From: Roseicella sp. DB1501
GTDB lineage: Bacteria > Pseudomonadota > Alphaproteobacteria > Acetobacterales > Acetobacteraceae
Direction: 5' to 3'
Assembly: GCF_013112485.1 (NCBI RefSeq)
Contig: NZ_JABFHG010000009.1
Coordinates: 186,001 to 250,000 of the forward strand
DNA length: 64,000 nt
Every line of letters begins with the position of its first letter. Position 1 is the first letter of the stretch. Below, piece by piece: positions 1 to 8,770 of this stretch. A program made the position numbers and the translations under genes. The notes below the pieces were generated by a model that saw only the letters and a program-made list of their open reading frames with translations, was not told the DNA's origin and searched no databases.

Positions 1-263
1 AGGCGGCGAATGCCTGGGCGCATGAGGTGATCGCCGAGGGGCTCGCCGCCTGCGAGGCGCTGCTGCGCGACCAGCCCGGCCCCTTCTGCTTCGAGGCGCG
101 GCCGGGCCTAGCCGACATCGCCCTGGTGCCGCAACTCTACAATGCCCGCCGCTTCGGCGTGGCGCTCGAGGCCATGCCGCGCCTGCTAGCGGCCGAAGCA
201 GCCTGCCGGGCCCTGCCGGCCTTCACCCTGGCGGCGCCCGAGCGGCAGGCAGATGCGGAATAG
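1..263 (+). CDS. Maleylacetoacetate isomerase / GST-family protein, C-terminal part (5' end outside window)
   Basis: The reading frame is open from base 3, so the gene begins upstream of the window. About 86 residues of the all-alpha C-terminal domain of a zeta-class glutathione transferase remain, including a segment reading GLADIALVPQLYNARRFGV, which resembles the helix-6 region of maleylacetoacetate isomerases (tyrosine catabolism, GSH-dependent cis-trans isomerisation). The N-terminal thioredoxin fold that binds glutathione is not in view, so a generic GST cannot be excluded. The family call is fairly secure; the exact substrate is inference. Confidence 0.8.
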   Translation, partial: AANAWAHEVIAEGLAACEALLRDQPGPFCFEARPGLADIALVPQLYNARRFGVALEAMPRLLAAEAACRALPAFTLAAPERQADAE

Positions 264-300
264 GCTTGCCTCGTCAGGGCAGTTCAATCACATTTGAGGA

Positions 301-642
301 ATGTTCCGTCCTGTTGCCGTTCTTGTCCTGACCCTCACTGCCAGCCTTGCTACTCCGGCCGGCGCGCAGCAGCGCGTGGTGGTCGCCGAGGATGCCGCGG
401 TCGCGGTGCCGGCCCGCGGCGCCGCGCGGGTGCAGCGCTTCTCCTACGCCTCCGCCCCGGCCGCCGCGACCGGCCAGCGGCCACGCTACGGCCGGCTGGC
501 GCCGCGCGAGGCGGAAGCCGCGCCTTCCCTCCTGCCGGCGGCGGCCGTCGTCGTGCCGCTGGCCGCGGCGGCGGCGCTGGCCGCAGCCCTTGCGGGCCGC
601 GGCGGCAGCGGCGGTATCTCGGCCCCGGTGCGGACGCGCTGA
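301..642 (+). CDS. Small exported alanine-rich protein of unknown function
   Basis: I do not recognise this 113-residue protein. It opens with a clear signal peptide (MFRPVAVLVLTLTASLATPA, cleavage expected near AGAQ, about residue 22). A low-complexity Ala/Arg/Val mature region follows, then a second hydrophobic segment at about residues 80-98 and a short Gly/Ser/Arg tail. It could therefore be held in the inner membrane by its C-terminus. A TGAGGA motif abuts the ATG with no spacing, which is unusual and leaves the start uncertain. Codon use is strongly G/C at third positions, like its neighbours. It sits alone between the GST fragment and a convergent HD gene. Confidence 0.55.
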   Translation: MFRPVAVLVLTLTASLATPAGAQQRVVVAEDAAVAVPARGAARVQRFSYASAPAAATGQRPRYGRLAPREAEAAPSLLPAAAVVVPLAAAAALAAALAGRGGSGGISAPVRTR

Positions 643-685
643 TCCCGGGGCGCCACGGCGTCGCCACCCCGCTGATCGGCCGCCT

Positions 686-1552
686 TCACCGCTTCGGCAG
701 CGGCCGCTGCAATTCCCGGCCGATATTGGCGCGCGCCCGGGCCTCGAAGGCGGCGCGCAGGCGGGCATGGCGCAGCATCCGTGGCGCCTCCCTGATGCGG
801 TCGAGGAAGGCACGCTGCATCTCGGCGAAGGCGGCATCGTCGAGATGCCGCGCCTCGGCCCGCAGGCCGCGGCCGTTGCGGTCGAAGACGGTCGCCTCCT
901 CGCCGATCGGCGTCAGGTCGAGATCGAGCAGCCAGAGCCGCGCCGCGCCGCGCTCGCCATGCGGCACGGGCGTGTTCAGGTGATCGGCCGTGGCCTGGAT
1001 CGTCTCGGCGACCCAGGCCACCTCGGCGGCCGTGAAGCTCCGCAGCCGCCGCGCCATGCGGCGCCAGAAGGCCGCCGAGCGCGCCTCGTTATCCGTCGCG
1101 CCGGGCACCAGGATGGCATCGTGGAACAGGATGGCCGCGGCGATGAGACGGGCGACGCGCTTGCGCTGCATTGGGCCGGTCCGCCCGTAGCGGCGATGCC
1201 GGCCCCAGAGCACCGCCAGGTGCTGCAGCCCGTGATAGCTGCGCCAGGGCGCCGCCATGCGGTGCAGCAGCTCGGTCCGTAAGGCGGGCGGCAGGCCGAC
1301 GGTGTCGAGCAGGTCCTGCAAACCGCGGGGACGGTTCACGGCACGGCCAAACTGCCTCGGCCCCCGCACGCTGTCCGGCCGCTGGCCCGAATGGGGAGGC
1401 GCCTTGGCCGGCCGGGCGGCACGGAGGGAGGGGGCAAGGCCAGGGCCCGGGCGGTCGCCCCGCTCCTGCGGCAGGGTCCGCCGGTGGCGGCGTGGGTCGT
1501 TCCAGGGGATGGGATCGGCCACGGCGAAGCGATCGCTGGCATGATCGAGCAT
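686..1552 (-). CDS. Predicted HD-superfamily metal-dependent phosphohydrolase
   Basis: The C-terminal 200 residues carry features of the small HD-domain family COG4339: an RSYHGLQHL segment, a later ILFHDAIL segment with the His-Asp pair, and a helical remainder ending in basic residues. These His/Asp residues normally bind a divalent metal for phosphoester hydrolysis; the substrate is unknown. The first 70 residues are Arg/Pro-rich and look unconserved. No good ribosome-binding site precedes the ATG at 1552, so translation may start further in, for example at the GTG at 1339 (218 residues). Transcription converges on the small exported-protein gene. Confidence 0.72.
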   Translation of the reverse strand: MLDHASDRFAVADPIPWNDPRRHRRTLPQERGDRPGPGLAPSLRAARPAKAPPHSGQRPDSVRGPRQFGRAVNRPRGLQDLLDTVGLPPALRTELLHRMAAPWRSYHGLQHLAVLWGRHRRYGRTGPMQRKRVARLIAAAILFHDAILVPGATDNEARSAAFWRRMARRLRSFTAAEVAWVAETIQATADHLNTPVPHGERGAARLWLLDLDLTPIGEEATVFDRNGRGLRAEARHLDDAAFAEMQRAFLDRIREAPRMLRHARLRAAFEARARANIGRELQRPLPKR

Positions 1553-1908
1553 CGGCTACCCGCCGGATCGGAGAAGGGGGACGGGACCGCGCCCAGTCCG
1601 CGCCGGCCCGGTCGGGACGCGGGACCCCCGATGATCCGCGCCATGGCCGATGCCATGGCGGGATCTGGGGTGTCTTCGCCGCTTCGCAGCCCCACCGCGA
1701 CCCTCCGATGCGGAATTGCCGAGGCCCCGCGCGGGTGCCGTGGGCCCTGGCTGCAGCGCCTCTGGCGCCTTATTAGATACTGGCATCGGAACGAGTATGG
1801 CGGCCCGGGGCGGTTCCGTGCTGTGCGCCGTCGCACAGCCGGGCTTGCCCTCGGTGCGGCACTGCGGTCTGCTCGTCGGCAACCCGGACCGAGACGGAGT
1901 GGTCAGCC
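1553..1908. other. 356-bp gap between divergent HD-hydrolase and Crp/Fnr genes
   Basis: No credible gene is seen here. The gap separates two divergently transcribed genes and must hold both promoters. A short A+T-rich patch lies at about 1769-1800. Two perfect dyads are visible: an 8-bp arm pair CGCCATGG...CCATGGCG with a 6-nt spacer at 1639-1660, and the CRP-like palindrome at 1820-1839 listed separately. A possible weak promoter is TTAGAT (1773-1778), 17 nt, TATGGC (1796-1801), which fits the consensus poorly. Confidence 0.5.
1820..1839. promoter_or_regulatory. CRP-geometry palindrome upstream of the Crp/Fnr gene
   Basis: The 20 bases form a perfect inverted repeat (GCTGTGCG, 4 nt, CGCACAGC). 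Read as half-sites this is TGTGC-N6-GCACA at 1822-1837, the same spacing as the classical CRP site TGTGA-N6-TCACA. It lies 70 bp before the start codon at 1909. The downstream protein has an R-E-x-x-x-R pattern in its recognition helix, as CRP does, so autoregulation is a reasonable inference. It has not been tested. Confidence 0.45.
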
Positions 1909-2640
1909 ATGGCCCTGGCCCCCGAGGATCAGCGACTCTCCCGCTTCCCCCTGCTGCGCGACGTGGAGGCGCAGCGGCTCACCGAGGCCTCGCGCCAGGC
2001 ACGCTGGCGTCGGGTACAGCCTGGGGAGGTGGTGATCGATTTCGACGACAGCTCGGACGAGGTCTTCCTCATCATCTCCGGCACCGTCCGGATCGCCGTG
2101 CATTCCGCCAGCGGCCATGAGGTCATCCTGGGCGAGGCCGGCGCCGGCGAGATCTTCGGCGAGATGGCGGCGATCGACGGGCTCAGCCGCTCGGCCAACG
2201 TCACCGCCGTGCACAACTCGGTCCTCTGCTGCCTGCCGCGCACCGTCTTCCTAGACCTGGTGTTGCAGACGCCGGCGGCGGCGCTGCAGCTGCTGCGCCT
2301 GCTGACCGGCCGGCTGCGCCTGCTGGATGCGCGCAATGTCGAGCTCGCGGTGCTGCCGGTGCGCCACCGGCTGGTGGCGGAGCTGCTGCGCCTCGGCCGC
2401 CCGCGCGAGGACGGCCAGCTCCGCATCAGCCCGCCGCCGGCGCAGCACATCCTGGCGGCGCGGATCGGGGCGCGGCGCGAGGCCGTCTCGCGCGAGCTCT
2501 CGGCCATGGCGCGGGAGGGCAAGGCGGTGGTCTCGCGCCAGAGCATCCTGCTGCCGCAGCCGGACCTGCTGCGCGAGGCGGTGCGGCGCGCCATGGGCGG
2601 CGACCCCGCCCGGGTGCCGCGGAAGCCGCCGGCGGGCTGA
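1909..2640 (+). CDS. Crp/Fnr-family transcriptional regulator
   Basis: This is a 243-residue cytosolic DNA-binding regulator. Residues about 20-130 form a cyclic-nucleotide-binding beta-roll, including the motif GEIFGEMAAIDGLSRSANVTA, which resembles the phosphate-binding cassette of CRP-type proteins. A dimerisation helix follows. The winged helix-turn-helix at about residues 180-215 has a recognition helix RREAVSREL, matching the R-E-x-x-x-R pattern that reads TGTG half-sites. No N-terminal cysteine cluster is seen, so an oxygen-sensing Fe-S FNR is unlikely. Start ATG at 1909 follows a GGAG 11 bases upstream. A matching palindrome lies 70 bp upstream. The effector is unknown. Confidence 0.88.
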   Translation: MALAPEDQRLSRFPLLRDVEAQRLTEASRQARWRRVQPGEVVIDFDDSSDEVFLIISGTVRIAVHSASGHEVILGEAGAGEIFGEMAAIDGLSRSANVTAVHNSVLCCLPRTVFLDLVLQTPAAALQLLRLLTGRLRLLDARNVELAVLPVRHRLVAELLRLGRPREDGQLRISPPPAQHILAARIGARREAVSRELSAMAREGKAVVSRQSILLPQPDLLREAVRRAMGGDPARVPRKPPAG

Positions 2641-2656
2641 GGGAGCGCCAGCCCCT

Positions 2657-3874
2657 CTAACCCGCGGCCAGCGGCCGCTTCGCCCGGCGCTCGCCGACCA
2701 GCGCCATCGCCATGGTGGCCACGATGAAGAAGACCGAGGCGGCGAAGACCAGCAGCGGCCGTCCGTGGTCCATCAGATAGCCATAGAGCATCGGCCCCAC
2801 CGTGCCGCCGATGTTGAAGCCGGTGGTGACGATGCCGAAGACCCGCCCCACCGCATCTGGCGGCGCCGCGGCCCGCACCAGCATGTCGCGCGAGGGCATG
2901 ATGATGCCCGAGAGGAACCCCGCCGCGCCGAGCGCCGCGACCAGCGCCACCGGGCCGAGCGGCACCAGCCCGACCAGCGCCACCAGCACGCCGGTCAGCC
3001 CGAAGCCGAGCGCCGCCACGTCGCCGTGCCGGCTGGTGCGGTCCGCCACGACACCGCCGGCCAGCACGCCGAAGGCCGAAAGCAGCATGAAGGCCGAGAG
3101 CGCGACATTGGCGGCGGCGAAGTCCACGCCGCGGCCGTTCACCAGCGCCGCGACGGAGAAGTTCTGCACCCCGCCGGTCGAGAGGCTGAGCAGGGCGAAG
3201 AAGGCCGTCAGCATGATGACGGCCGGCGTCAGCACCGAGCCGCCGGCCGCCGCCGCCTGCTTCGGCGTGGCACACGGCGCCGGCGCCGGGTCGCCCGCCA
3301 GCGCCAGCGGCAGGGCGGCGGCAAAGGCGAGGCCGCCGGCGGCGAACATGGCCGCGGAGAGGCCGCCGAGCGCCGAGACGCCCAGCGTCATGGCCGGGGC
3401 CAGGGCGCCGCCGAGATAGCCGGCGAAGGTGTGGATGGAGAAGGCGCGGCCGATCCGGGACTCGCCGATGCTGCGCGACAGCATCTCGTAATCCGCCGGA
3501 TGGTAGACGGCATTGGCGAGGCCGAGCGCCGCCGCGGCGGCGAGCAGGGCGGGATAGGTGGGGAAGAGGCCGAGCGCGACGAAGGCGCCGCCGCCGAGCG
3601 CGAGGCCGGCCACCAGCACCCGCCGGGAGCCGTAGCGGTCGACCGCGAAGCCCATCGGCGCCTGGGTCACGCCGGAGACGATGTTGAAGAGCGTCAGCGC
3701 CAGGCCGAGCTCGATGAAGCCGACGCCGAGCTGCGCCTGCAGCAGCGGGAAGAGCGGCGGCAGCACCAGGATGTGCACATGGCTGACCAGATGCGCGGCC
3801 GAGACGAGCGAGAGCGAGCGGAGCTCGGCCGGAGTCCAGCGCCGGGCCTGCGGCCCGCTATCCTGCTGCTGCAT
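2657..3874 (-). CDS. Major facilitator superfamily transporter
   Basis: This 405-residue inner-membrane protein has about 12 hydrophobic segments and the MFS loop signature between helices 2 and 3 ([17 protein letters not shown]), with a related loop in the second half ([17 protein letters not shown]). Substrate cannot be read from sequence. The open frame extends to 3997, but ATG 3874 (MQQQDSG) was chosen because an AGGGA motif precedes it and the upstream residues are unlike a membrane protein start. It converges on the Crp/Fnr gene with a 16-bp gap. A perfect hexamer dyad CGGTCG-CA-CGACCG at 3937-3950 lies upstream and could be an operator. Confidence 0.85.
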   Translation of the reverse strand: MQQQDSGPQARRWTPAELRSLSLVSAAHLVSHVHILVLPPLFPLLQAQLGVGFIELGLALTLFNIVSGVTQAPMGFAVDRYGSRRVLVAGLALGGGAFVALGLFPTYPALLAAAAALGLANAVYHPADYEMLSRSIGESRIGRAFSIHTFAGYLGGALAPAMTLGVSALGGLSAAMFAAGGLAFAAALPLALAGDPAPAPCATPKQAAAAGGSVLTPAVIMLTAFFALLSLSTGGVQNFSVAALVNGRGVDFAAANVALSAFMLLSAFGVLAGGVVADRTSRHGDVAALGFGLTGVLVALVGLVPLGPVALVAALGAAGFLSGIIMPSRDMLVRAAAPPDAVGRVFGIVTTGFNIGGTVGPMLYGYLMDHGRPLLVFAASVFFIVATMAMALVGERRAKRPLAAG

Positions 3875-4057
3875 CCTTGGGCATTCCCTCGCAACCCTGC
3901 CGGAGAGATGGGGCATCCGGCATTCTGCGCCAGGATCGGTCGCACGACCGTGGCTGGGAAGCCCGGCCTCGCCGGGGCAGGGCCGCGCCGCGGGCATGGG
4001 TCCGGCGGGCCCTGGGCGGCGGCCCGGCAGCCCTCCCCCGGCCTGCGCGACGAGGCC

Positions 4058-5146
4058 TCAGCGCCGCAGCCGGCGGATCTGGTAGCTGTCGAAGCTGTAT
4101 TCCGAGAGCTGCAGCCACTGATAGCCATCCTGGCGGAAGGCGCTCATGTCCCGGTAGATGTCCGCATAGGCCGGATCGGCCTTGGCGTAGTCCTCGTGCA
4201 TCTTCGTCGTCTCGTCGTAGCAGGCATCGAGCACGCTCTGTGGGAAGGGGCGGAGCTGCGCGCCGGCCCCCACCAGCCGCTTCAGCGCCTGCGGGTTGAG
4301 CGCGTCGTATTTCGCCAGGCCGAGCGAGGTGGTGGCCGCCGCCGCCGTCAGCAGGATGCTGCGATAGGCTGCCGGCAGCTCCTCGAACTTCCCCTTGTTG
4401 ACGAAGAGCGAGAGGATGCCGGTGCCCTCCCACCAGCCGGGATAGTAGTAATAGGGCGCGACCTTGTAGAGGCCGAGCTTCTCGTCGTCATAGGGGCCGA
4501 TCCACTCGGCGGCGTCGATGGTGCCGCGCTCGAGCGAGGGATAGATGTCGCCGGCCGCGATCTGCTGCGGCACGCTGCCGAGGCGCTGGAACACATGCCC
4601 CGCCAGGCCGCCGATGCGGAACTTCAGCCCCTTCAGGTCCTCGGGCGAGCGGATCTCCTTGCGGAACCAGCCGCCCATCTGCGCGCCGGTGCTGATCAGC
4701 GGCCAGCAGAGCACGTTGTGCTTCTCGTAGAGCAGCTTGTTCAGCTTGTCGTTGCCGCCCGCCTCATACAGCCAGGCCATCTGCTGCCGGCTGTTCAGGC
4801 CGAACAGCAGCACGGTGCCGAACATGAAGGCGGGATCGGTGCCGATCGAGTAGGAGGAGGCGGTGAAGCTGGCCTCGACGAAGCCCTTCGAGGTGGCGTC
4901 GCGCGCCTCGAGCGCCGGCACGATCTCGCCCGGCGCGAAGATGCGAATGCTGAAATTGCCGTCCGTCGCCTCGCTCACCATGCGGGCCAGGTTGGTCGCC
5001 GCGCCGTAGAGCGTATCGAGGTTGCGCGGGAAGCTGGAGGTGAGGCGCCAGCTGACCTTCGGCGCCGCCTGGGCGAGGGCGGGCGCGGCGAGCCCCGTCG
5101 CGGCCGCGGGCAGCGCCGCCGCCTGCAGCATCCTGCGTCTGTTCAT
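4058..5146 (-). CDS. TRAP transporter periplasmic solute-binding protein, DctP family (TakP-like)
   Basis: The 362-residue product starts with a Tat-like leader ([20 protein letters not shown]) and an Ala-x-Ala cleavage site near residue 27. The mature chain has the DctP fold pattern, including GWFRKEIRSPEDLKGLKFR and AAEWIGPYDDEKLGLYKVA. The latter resembles the ligand-binding segment of 2-oxoacid-binding TakP proteins. The likely ligand class is organic or keto acids (inference). ATG 5146 follows a GGGAAGGA ribosome-binding site. No TRAP membrane subunits (DctQ/DctM) lie in the window next to it, so this is an orphan binding protein. It is divergent from the aminotransferase gene. Confidence 0.87.
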   Translation of the reverse strand: MNRRRMLQAAALPAAATGLAAPALAQAAPKVSWRLTSSFPRNLDTLYGAATNLARMVSEATDGNFSIRIFAPGEIVPALEARDATSKGFVEASFTASSYSIGTDPAFMFGTVLLFGLNSRQQMAWLYEAGGNDKLNKLLYEKHNVLCWPLISTGAQMGGWFRKEIRSPEDLKGLKFRIGGLAGHVFQRLGSVPQQIAAGDIYPSLERGTIDAAEWIGPYDDEKLGLYKVAPYYYYPGWWEGTGILSLFVNKGKFEELPAAYRSILLTAAAATTSLGLAKYDALNPQALKRLVGAGAQLRPFPQSVLDACYDETTKMHEDYAKADPAYADIYRDMSAFRQDGYQWLQLSEYSFDSYQIRRLRR

Positions 5147-5322
5147 GGTCGATCCTTCCCGTCGGGGCATCTTCCGGCGCCCGCAGGCCAATCATAGAGG
5201 GGATGCGGCACCGGCGGAATCGGCCGGGCGGACCATTTTGCGGGAGGATCGCCGCCGCAGTGGGTTGACGCGGTGCAGCGAACGCGATCCGCTGCCATTC
5301 CTGTCCGCCCGACCGGAGAGAG

Positions 5323-6711
5323 ATGCGCCCGAACAGCCTGCACGCCGCCGACCTCGCCCATATGGTCCACCAGCAGACGGACCTGGATGCGCATGGCCGC
5401 GAGGGCGCGGTGCTGATCACCCGCGGCGAAGGCGTGCGGGTCTGGGACACCGAGGGGCGGGAGTATATCGAGGCGATGGCCGGTCTCTGGTGCGCCAGCC
5501 TCGGCTTCTCCGAGCGCCGCCTGGCCAAGGCCGCGCATGACCAGATGCTGGCGCTGCCTTACTACCACACCTTCTTCCAGAAGGGGCACGAGCCGAGCGT
5601 CCGGCTGGCCGAGAAGCTCGCCGCCATCGCGCCCGAGGGGCTGAGCCACGTCCTGTTCCAGTGCAGCGGCTCGGAAGCGAACGACGCCGCCATCAAGCTC
5701 ATCTGGTACTACCACAACGTCACCGGGCGGCCGCAGAAGAAGAAGCTCATCGGCCGCATCCGCGGCTATCACGGCAACACCGTCGCCACCGCCTCGCTCT
5801 CCGGCCAGCCGCACATGCAGGCGGATTTCGACCTGCCGCTGACCGACCGCTTCCTGCATGTCTCCAATCCCAACTACTACCGCTTCGGCCAGCCCGGCGA
5901 GAGCGAGGAGCAGTTCAGCGCCCGCATGGCCGCCGAGCTCGAGGCGCTGATCGAGCGGGAGGGCGGCGAGACCATCGCGGCCTTCTTCGCCGAGCCGGTG
6001 CAGGGCGGCGGCGGCGCCATCACCCCGCCGCGCGGCTATTTCGACCTGATCCAGCCGATCCTGAAGAAGCACGACATCCTCCTCGTCGCCGACGAGGTGA
6101 TCTGCGGCTTCGGCCGCACCGGCAATCTCTGGGGCTCCGAGACCTATGGCATGCGGCCGGACATGCTCTCCTGCGCCAAGCAGCTCACCGCGAGCTACCA
6201 GCCGCTCTCGGCCCTGCTGGTCTCGGACCGCATCCATGCCGCGCTGCTCGAGGGCAGCCGCCGCAACGGCAGCTTCGGCCATGGCTTCACCTATGGCGGC
6301 CATCCGGTGGCCTGCGCCGTCGCGCTCGAGACGCTGGCGATCTACGAGGAGCGCGACATCCTCGGCCATGTGCGGCGCGTCTCGCCCGCCTTCCTCGAAG
6401 GACTTGGGCAGTTCCGCGAGCATCCGCTGGTCGGCGATGTGCGCGGCGTCGGCCTGATCGCCGGGGTCGAGCTGGTGGCCGACAAGGCGACGAGGGAGCC
6501 CTTCCCGGCCGGCGCCAAGGCGGGGCTCAAGGTGCAGGAGGCCTGCGAGAAGGCCGGGCTGATCGTGCGCGCCATCGGCGACCGCATCGCCTTCACCCCG
6601 CCGCTGATCATCACCGAGGCCGAGATCGGCGAGATGTGCGCCCGCTTCCGCACCGGGCTGGATGCCGCCTGGGAGGCGTTGCGGGACCAGCGGGCCCTCG
6701 CGGCAGAATAG
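5323..6711 (+). CDS. Class III PLP-dependent aminotransferase (omega-amino acid:pyruvate type)
   Basis: At 462 residues this has normal length for class III aminotransferases. Visible landmarks are WCASLGFS near the N-terminus, CSGSEANDAAIKL (phosphate-binding), RGYHGNTVATASLSG, DEVICGFGRTG with the PLP-binding Asp, and CAKQLTASYQPLSALL with the Schiff-base Lys at residue 286. HGFTYGGHPVACAVALE follows. These features fit omega-amino acid/putrescine/taurine:pyruvate aminotransferases; the amino donor is not decidable here. It is divergent from a TRAP binding protein and upstream of a cyclase-family gene. Start ATG follows a CGGAGAG motif. Confidence 0.9.
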   Translation: MRPNSLHAADLAHMVHQQTDLDAHGREGAVLITRGEGVRVWDTEGREYIEAMAGLWCASLGFSERRLAKAAHDQMLALPYYHTFFQKGHEPSVRLAEKLAAIAPEGLSHVLFQCSGSEANDAAIKLIWYYHNVTGRPQKKKLIGRIRGYHGNTVATASLSGQPHMQADFDLPLTDRFLHVSNPNYYRFGQPGESEEQFSARMAAELEALIEREGGETIAAFFAEPVQGGGGAITPPRGYFDLIQPILKKHDILLVADEVICGFGRTGNLWGSETYGMRPDMLSCAKQLTASYQPLSALLVSDRIHAALLEGSRRNGSFGHGFTYGGHPVACAVALETLAIYEERDILGHVRRVSPAFLEGLGQFREHPLVGDVRGVGLIAGVELVADKATREPFPAGAKAGLKVQEACEKAGLIVRAIGDRIAFTPPLIITEAEIGEMCARFRTGLDAAWEALRDQRALAAE

Positions 6712-6795
6712 GGGGCGCCGCAAAAGCTTTTCTTTCCCCGCCGTTCTCGCCCCGGTTAGCCTTCCGCAGTCGCAAGACGCAGGGAGGAAGAGGGA

Positions 6796-7809
6796 ATGCG
6801 CAGGACAGGTCTGGCGGCCGCGGCCGCCTTCATGCTGCTGCCCGCGGCCGGGATGGCCCATGACGGCCATGGGACGGTGCCGCAGCAATTGGCGCAGGCG
6901 GCGGGTCCGGCGCCTGCCGCCCCGGCCGCCACCGGCGCCTGGTATCCCTCGAAATACGGCGCCAACGACCAGATCGGCGCGATGAACCTGCTGACGCCGC
7001 AGAAGGTGCTGGAGGCGGCGAAGCTGGTGCAGCGCGGCCAGGTCTATGCCCTCGGCGTGCCGGTGGGCCGCGACACCCCGGCCTTCCCGCCGCGCTCCGC
7101 CTCGGTGACGGTGATGATGCCCGACCAATTCGCCGGCAACCTCGTGCCGTCCGAGAACAAGATGTCCTATGCGGACGACATGTTCACCGGCTGGCTCGGC
7201 GTCGGCAGCCAGATCGACAGCTTCGCGCATCTCGGCATCGACAACACCTTCTACAACGGCAACAAGGCCGCCGACTTCATGCGCACGACGGGGGTGACGA
7301 AGCTCGGCGTCGAGGGCATTCCGCCCATGGTCTCGCGCGGCGTGCTGGTGAACATGGCGCAGGCCCGCAACAAGCCGATGCTGGAGGAGGGCGAGATCAT
7401 CACCGCCGACGACCTGCGCGCCGCCATGCAGGCCCAGGGCGTGGAGGTGCGCCAGGGCGACGTGATCCTCATCCATACCGGTTGGGTGGAGATGCTCGAC
7501 CGCGATCCCGCGCGCTTCGGCAAGGGCGAGCCAGGCATCGATGCGGGGGCGGCGGAGTTCCTCGCCGGCCTCGGCGTGGTGGCGGTGGGCGCCGATACCT
7601 GGGGCGTCGAGGCGGTGCCCTTCAAGAACCCGAACCGGGTCTGGGAAGGGCATCAGGTGCTGCTGGCGAAGAACGGTATCCATATCCTGGAAGTCATGGA
7701 CACCCGCGCCCTCGCCCGCGACGGGGCGAAGGAGTTCCTCTTCGTGCTCGGCCAGCCGCGGCTGAAGGGCGCGGTGCAGGCGATCATCAACCCTGTTGCC
7801 ATCCGCTGA
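6796..7809 (+). CDS. Exported cyclase-family protein (kynurenine formamidase-like fold)
   Basis: This is a 337-residue protein with a signal peptide (MRRTGLAAAAAFMLLPAAGMA) and a cyclase/PF04199-type domain. The domain contains GSQIDSFAHLG, the position of the family's HxGTHxDxxxH metal motif, with Gln replacing one His as in a known subgroup. RQGDVILIHTGW and GADTWGVEAVPF further support the family. Members hydrolyse amides or lactones; the substrate here is unknown. A GGGAGGAAGAGGG ribosome-binding region precedes ATG 6796. It is 84 bp downstream of the aminotransferase on the same strand and may be co-transcribed. Confidence 0.85.
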   Translation: MRRTGLAAAAAFMLLPAAGMAHDGHGTVPQQLAQAAGPAPAAPAATGAWYPSKYGANDQIGAMNLLTPQKVLEAAKLVQRGQVYALGVPVGRDTPAFPPRSASVTVMMPDQFAGNLVPSENKMSYADDMFTGWLGVGSQIDSFAHLGIDNTFYNGNKAADFMRTTGVTKLGVEGIPPMVSRGVLVNMAQARNKPMLEEGEIITADDLRAAMQAQGVEVRQGDVILIHTGWVEMLDRDPARFGKGEPGIDAGAAEFLAGLGVVAVGADTWGVEAVPFKNPNRVWEGHQVLLAKNGIHILEVMDTRALARDGAKEFLFVLGQPRLKGAVQAIINPVAIR

Positions 7810-7821
7810 GCCGGAGCGGAT

Positions 7822-7849
7822 CCCGATCAGGTGGCTTCACCTGATCGGG
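7822..7849. repeat. Perfect 12-bp stem hairpin between tandem genes
   Basis: CCCGATCAGGTG, a 4-nt loop and CACCTGATCGGG form a perfect stem 12 bp downstream of the cyclase-family stop codon. There is no U-tract after it, so it is either a Rho-type or hairpin terminator or a copy of a dispersed palindromic element. I see no second exact copy in the window. Confidence 0.6.
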
Positions 7850-7939
7850 TGAATTGGCCGCGAAACCGGGTGAACGGCGGATGCCCCTGGCCGGTTGTCG
7901 GATAGGGTGCTGCGCTCCCTGCAGCGGAAGGATCGACCT

Positions 7940-8770
7940 ATGGGCCTGATCACCACCAGCGATGGCACCGAGATTTTCTACAAGGACTGGGGGCCGCGCG
8001 AGGCGCCGCCGATCGTCTTCCATCACGGCTGGCCGCTCAGCGCCGATGACTGGGACAACCAGATGCTGGCCTGTCTCGCGGCCGGCTGCCGCGTCATCGC
8101 GCATGACCGTCGCGGCCATGGCCGTTCGACCCAGACGGCGACGGGCAACGAGATGGACACCTATGCCGCCGACGTCATCGAGCTTGCCGCGGCGCTCGAC
8201 CTGCGCGACGCCGTGCATGTCGGCCATTCGACCGGCGGCGGCGAGGTCGCCCGCTATGTCGCGCGGGCCGAGCCGGGGCGGGTCGCCAAGGCGGTGCTGA
8301 TCGGCGCGGTGCCGCCGGTGATGGTGAAGTCGGCGAGCAATCCCGGCGGGCTGCCGATCGAGGTCTTCGACGGCTTCCGCGCCAGCCTTGCGGCGAACCG
8401 CGCGCAATTCTACCGCGACGTCCCGTCCGGCCCCTTCTACGGCTACAACCGGCCGGGCGCGAAGGCCTCGCAGGGCGCCATCGACAATTGGTGGCGGCAG
8501 GGCATGATGGGCGGCGCCAAGGCGCAGTACGACTGCATCAAGGCCTTCTCGGAAACCGACTTCACCGAGGACCTGAAGCGGATCGCGGTGCCCGTGCTGG
8601 TCATGCACGGCCTGGACGACCAGATCGTGCCCTATGACGATTCCGCGCCGCTCTCGGTCGAGCTGCTGCGGAACGGTACGCTCAAGGCCTATGAAGGCCT
8701 GCCGCATGGCATGTGCACCACCCATCCGGATGTGGTGAACCCCGACCTGCTCGCCTTCATCCGGGGCTGA
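7940..8770 (+). CDS. Alpha/beta hydrolase, non-heme chloroperoxidase/esterase-like
   Basis: The 276-residue product has the alpha/beta hydrolase order: [14 protein letters not shown] (oxyanion region), HDRRGHGRS, then the nucleophile elbow GHSTGGGE with Ser97. The likely acid is in [10 protein letters not shown] and the catalytic His in GLPHGMC near the end. This pattern matches the cofactor-free haloperoxidase/arylesterase group; the natural substrate is unknown. ATG 7940 follows a GGAAGGA ribosome-binding site. Its 3' end overlaps the convergent glycosyltransferase gene by 14 bp. Confidence 0.88.
   Translation: MGLITTSDGTEIFYKDWGPREAPPIVFHHGWPLSADDWDNQMLACLAAGCRVIAHDRRGHGRSTQTATGNEMDTYAADVIELAAALDLRDAVHVGHSTGGGEVARYVARAEPGRVAKAVLIGAVPPVMVKSASNPGGLPIEVFDGFRASLAANRAQFYRDVPSGPFYGYNRPGAKASQGAIDNWWRQGMMGGAKAQYDCIKAFSETDFTEDLKRIAVPVLVMHGLDDQIVPYDDSAPLSVELLRNGTLKAYEGLPHGMCTTHPDVVNPDLLAFIRG

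Noticed and set aside
1639-1660. CGCCATGG/CCATGGCG dyad as a specific operator
   Set aside because: The arms are themselves nearly palindromic and G+C-rich, so chance is likely, and no regulator points to it.
2327-5197. 956-codon open frame on the plus strand
   Set aside because: It is antisense to the MFS and TRAP-SBP genes, has an Arg/His/Gln-rich product with no domain pattern, and reflects high G+C rather than coding.
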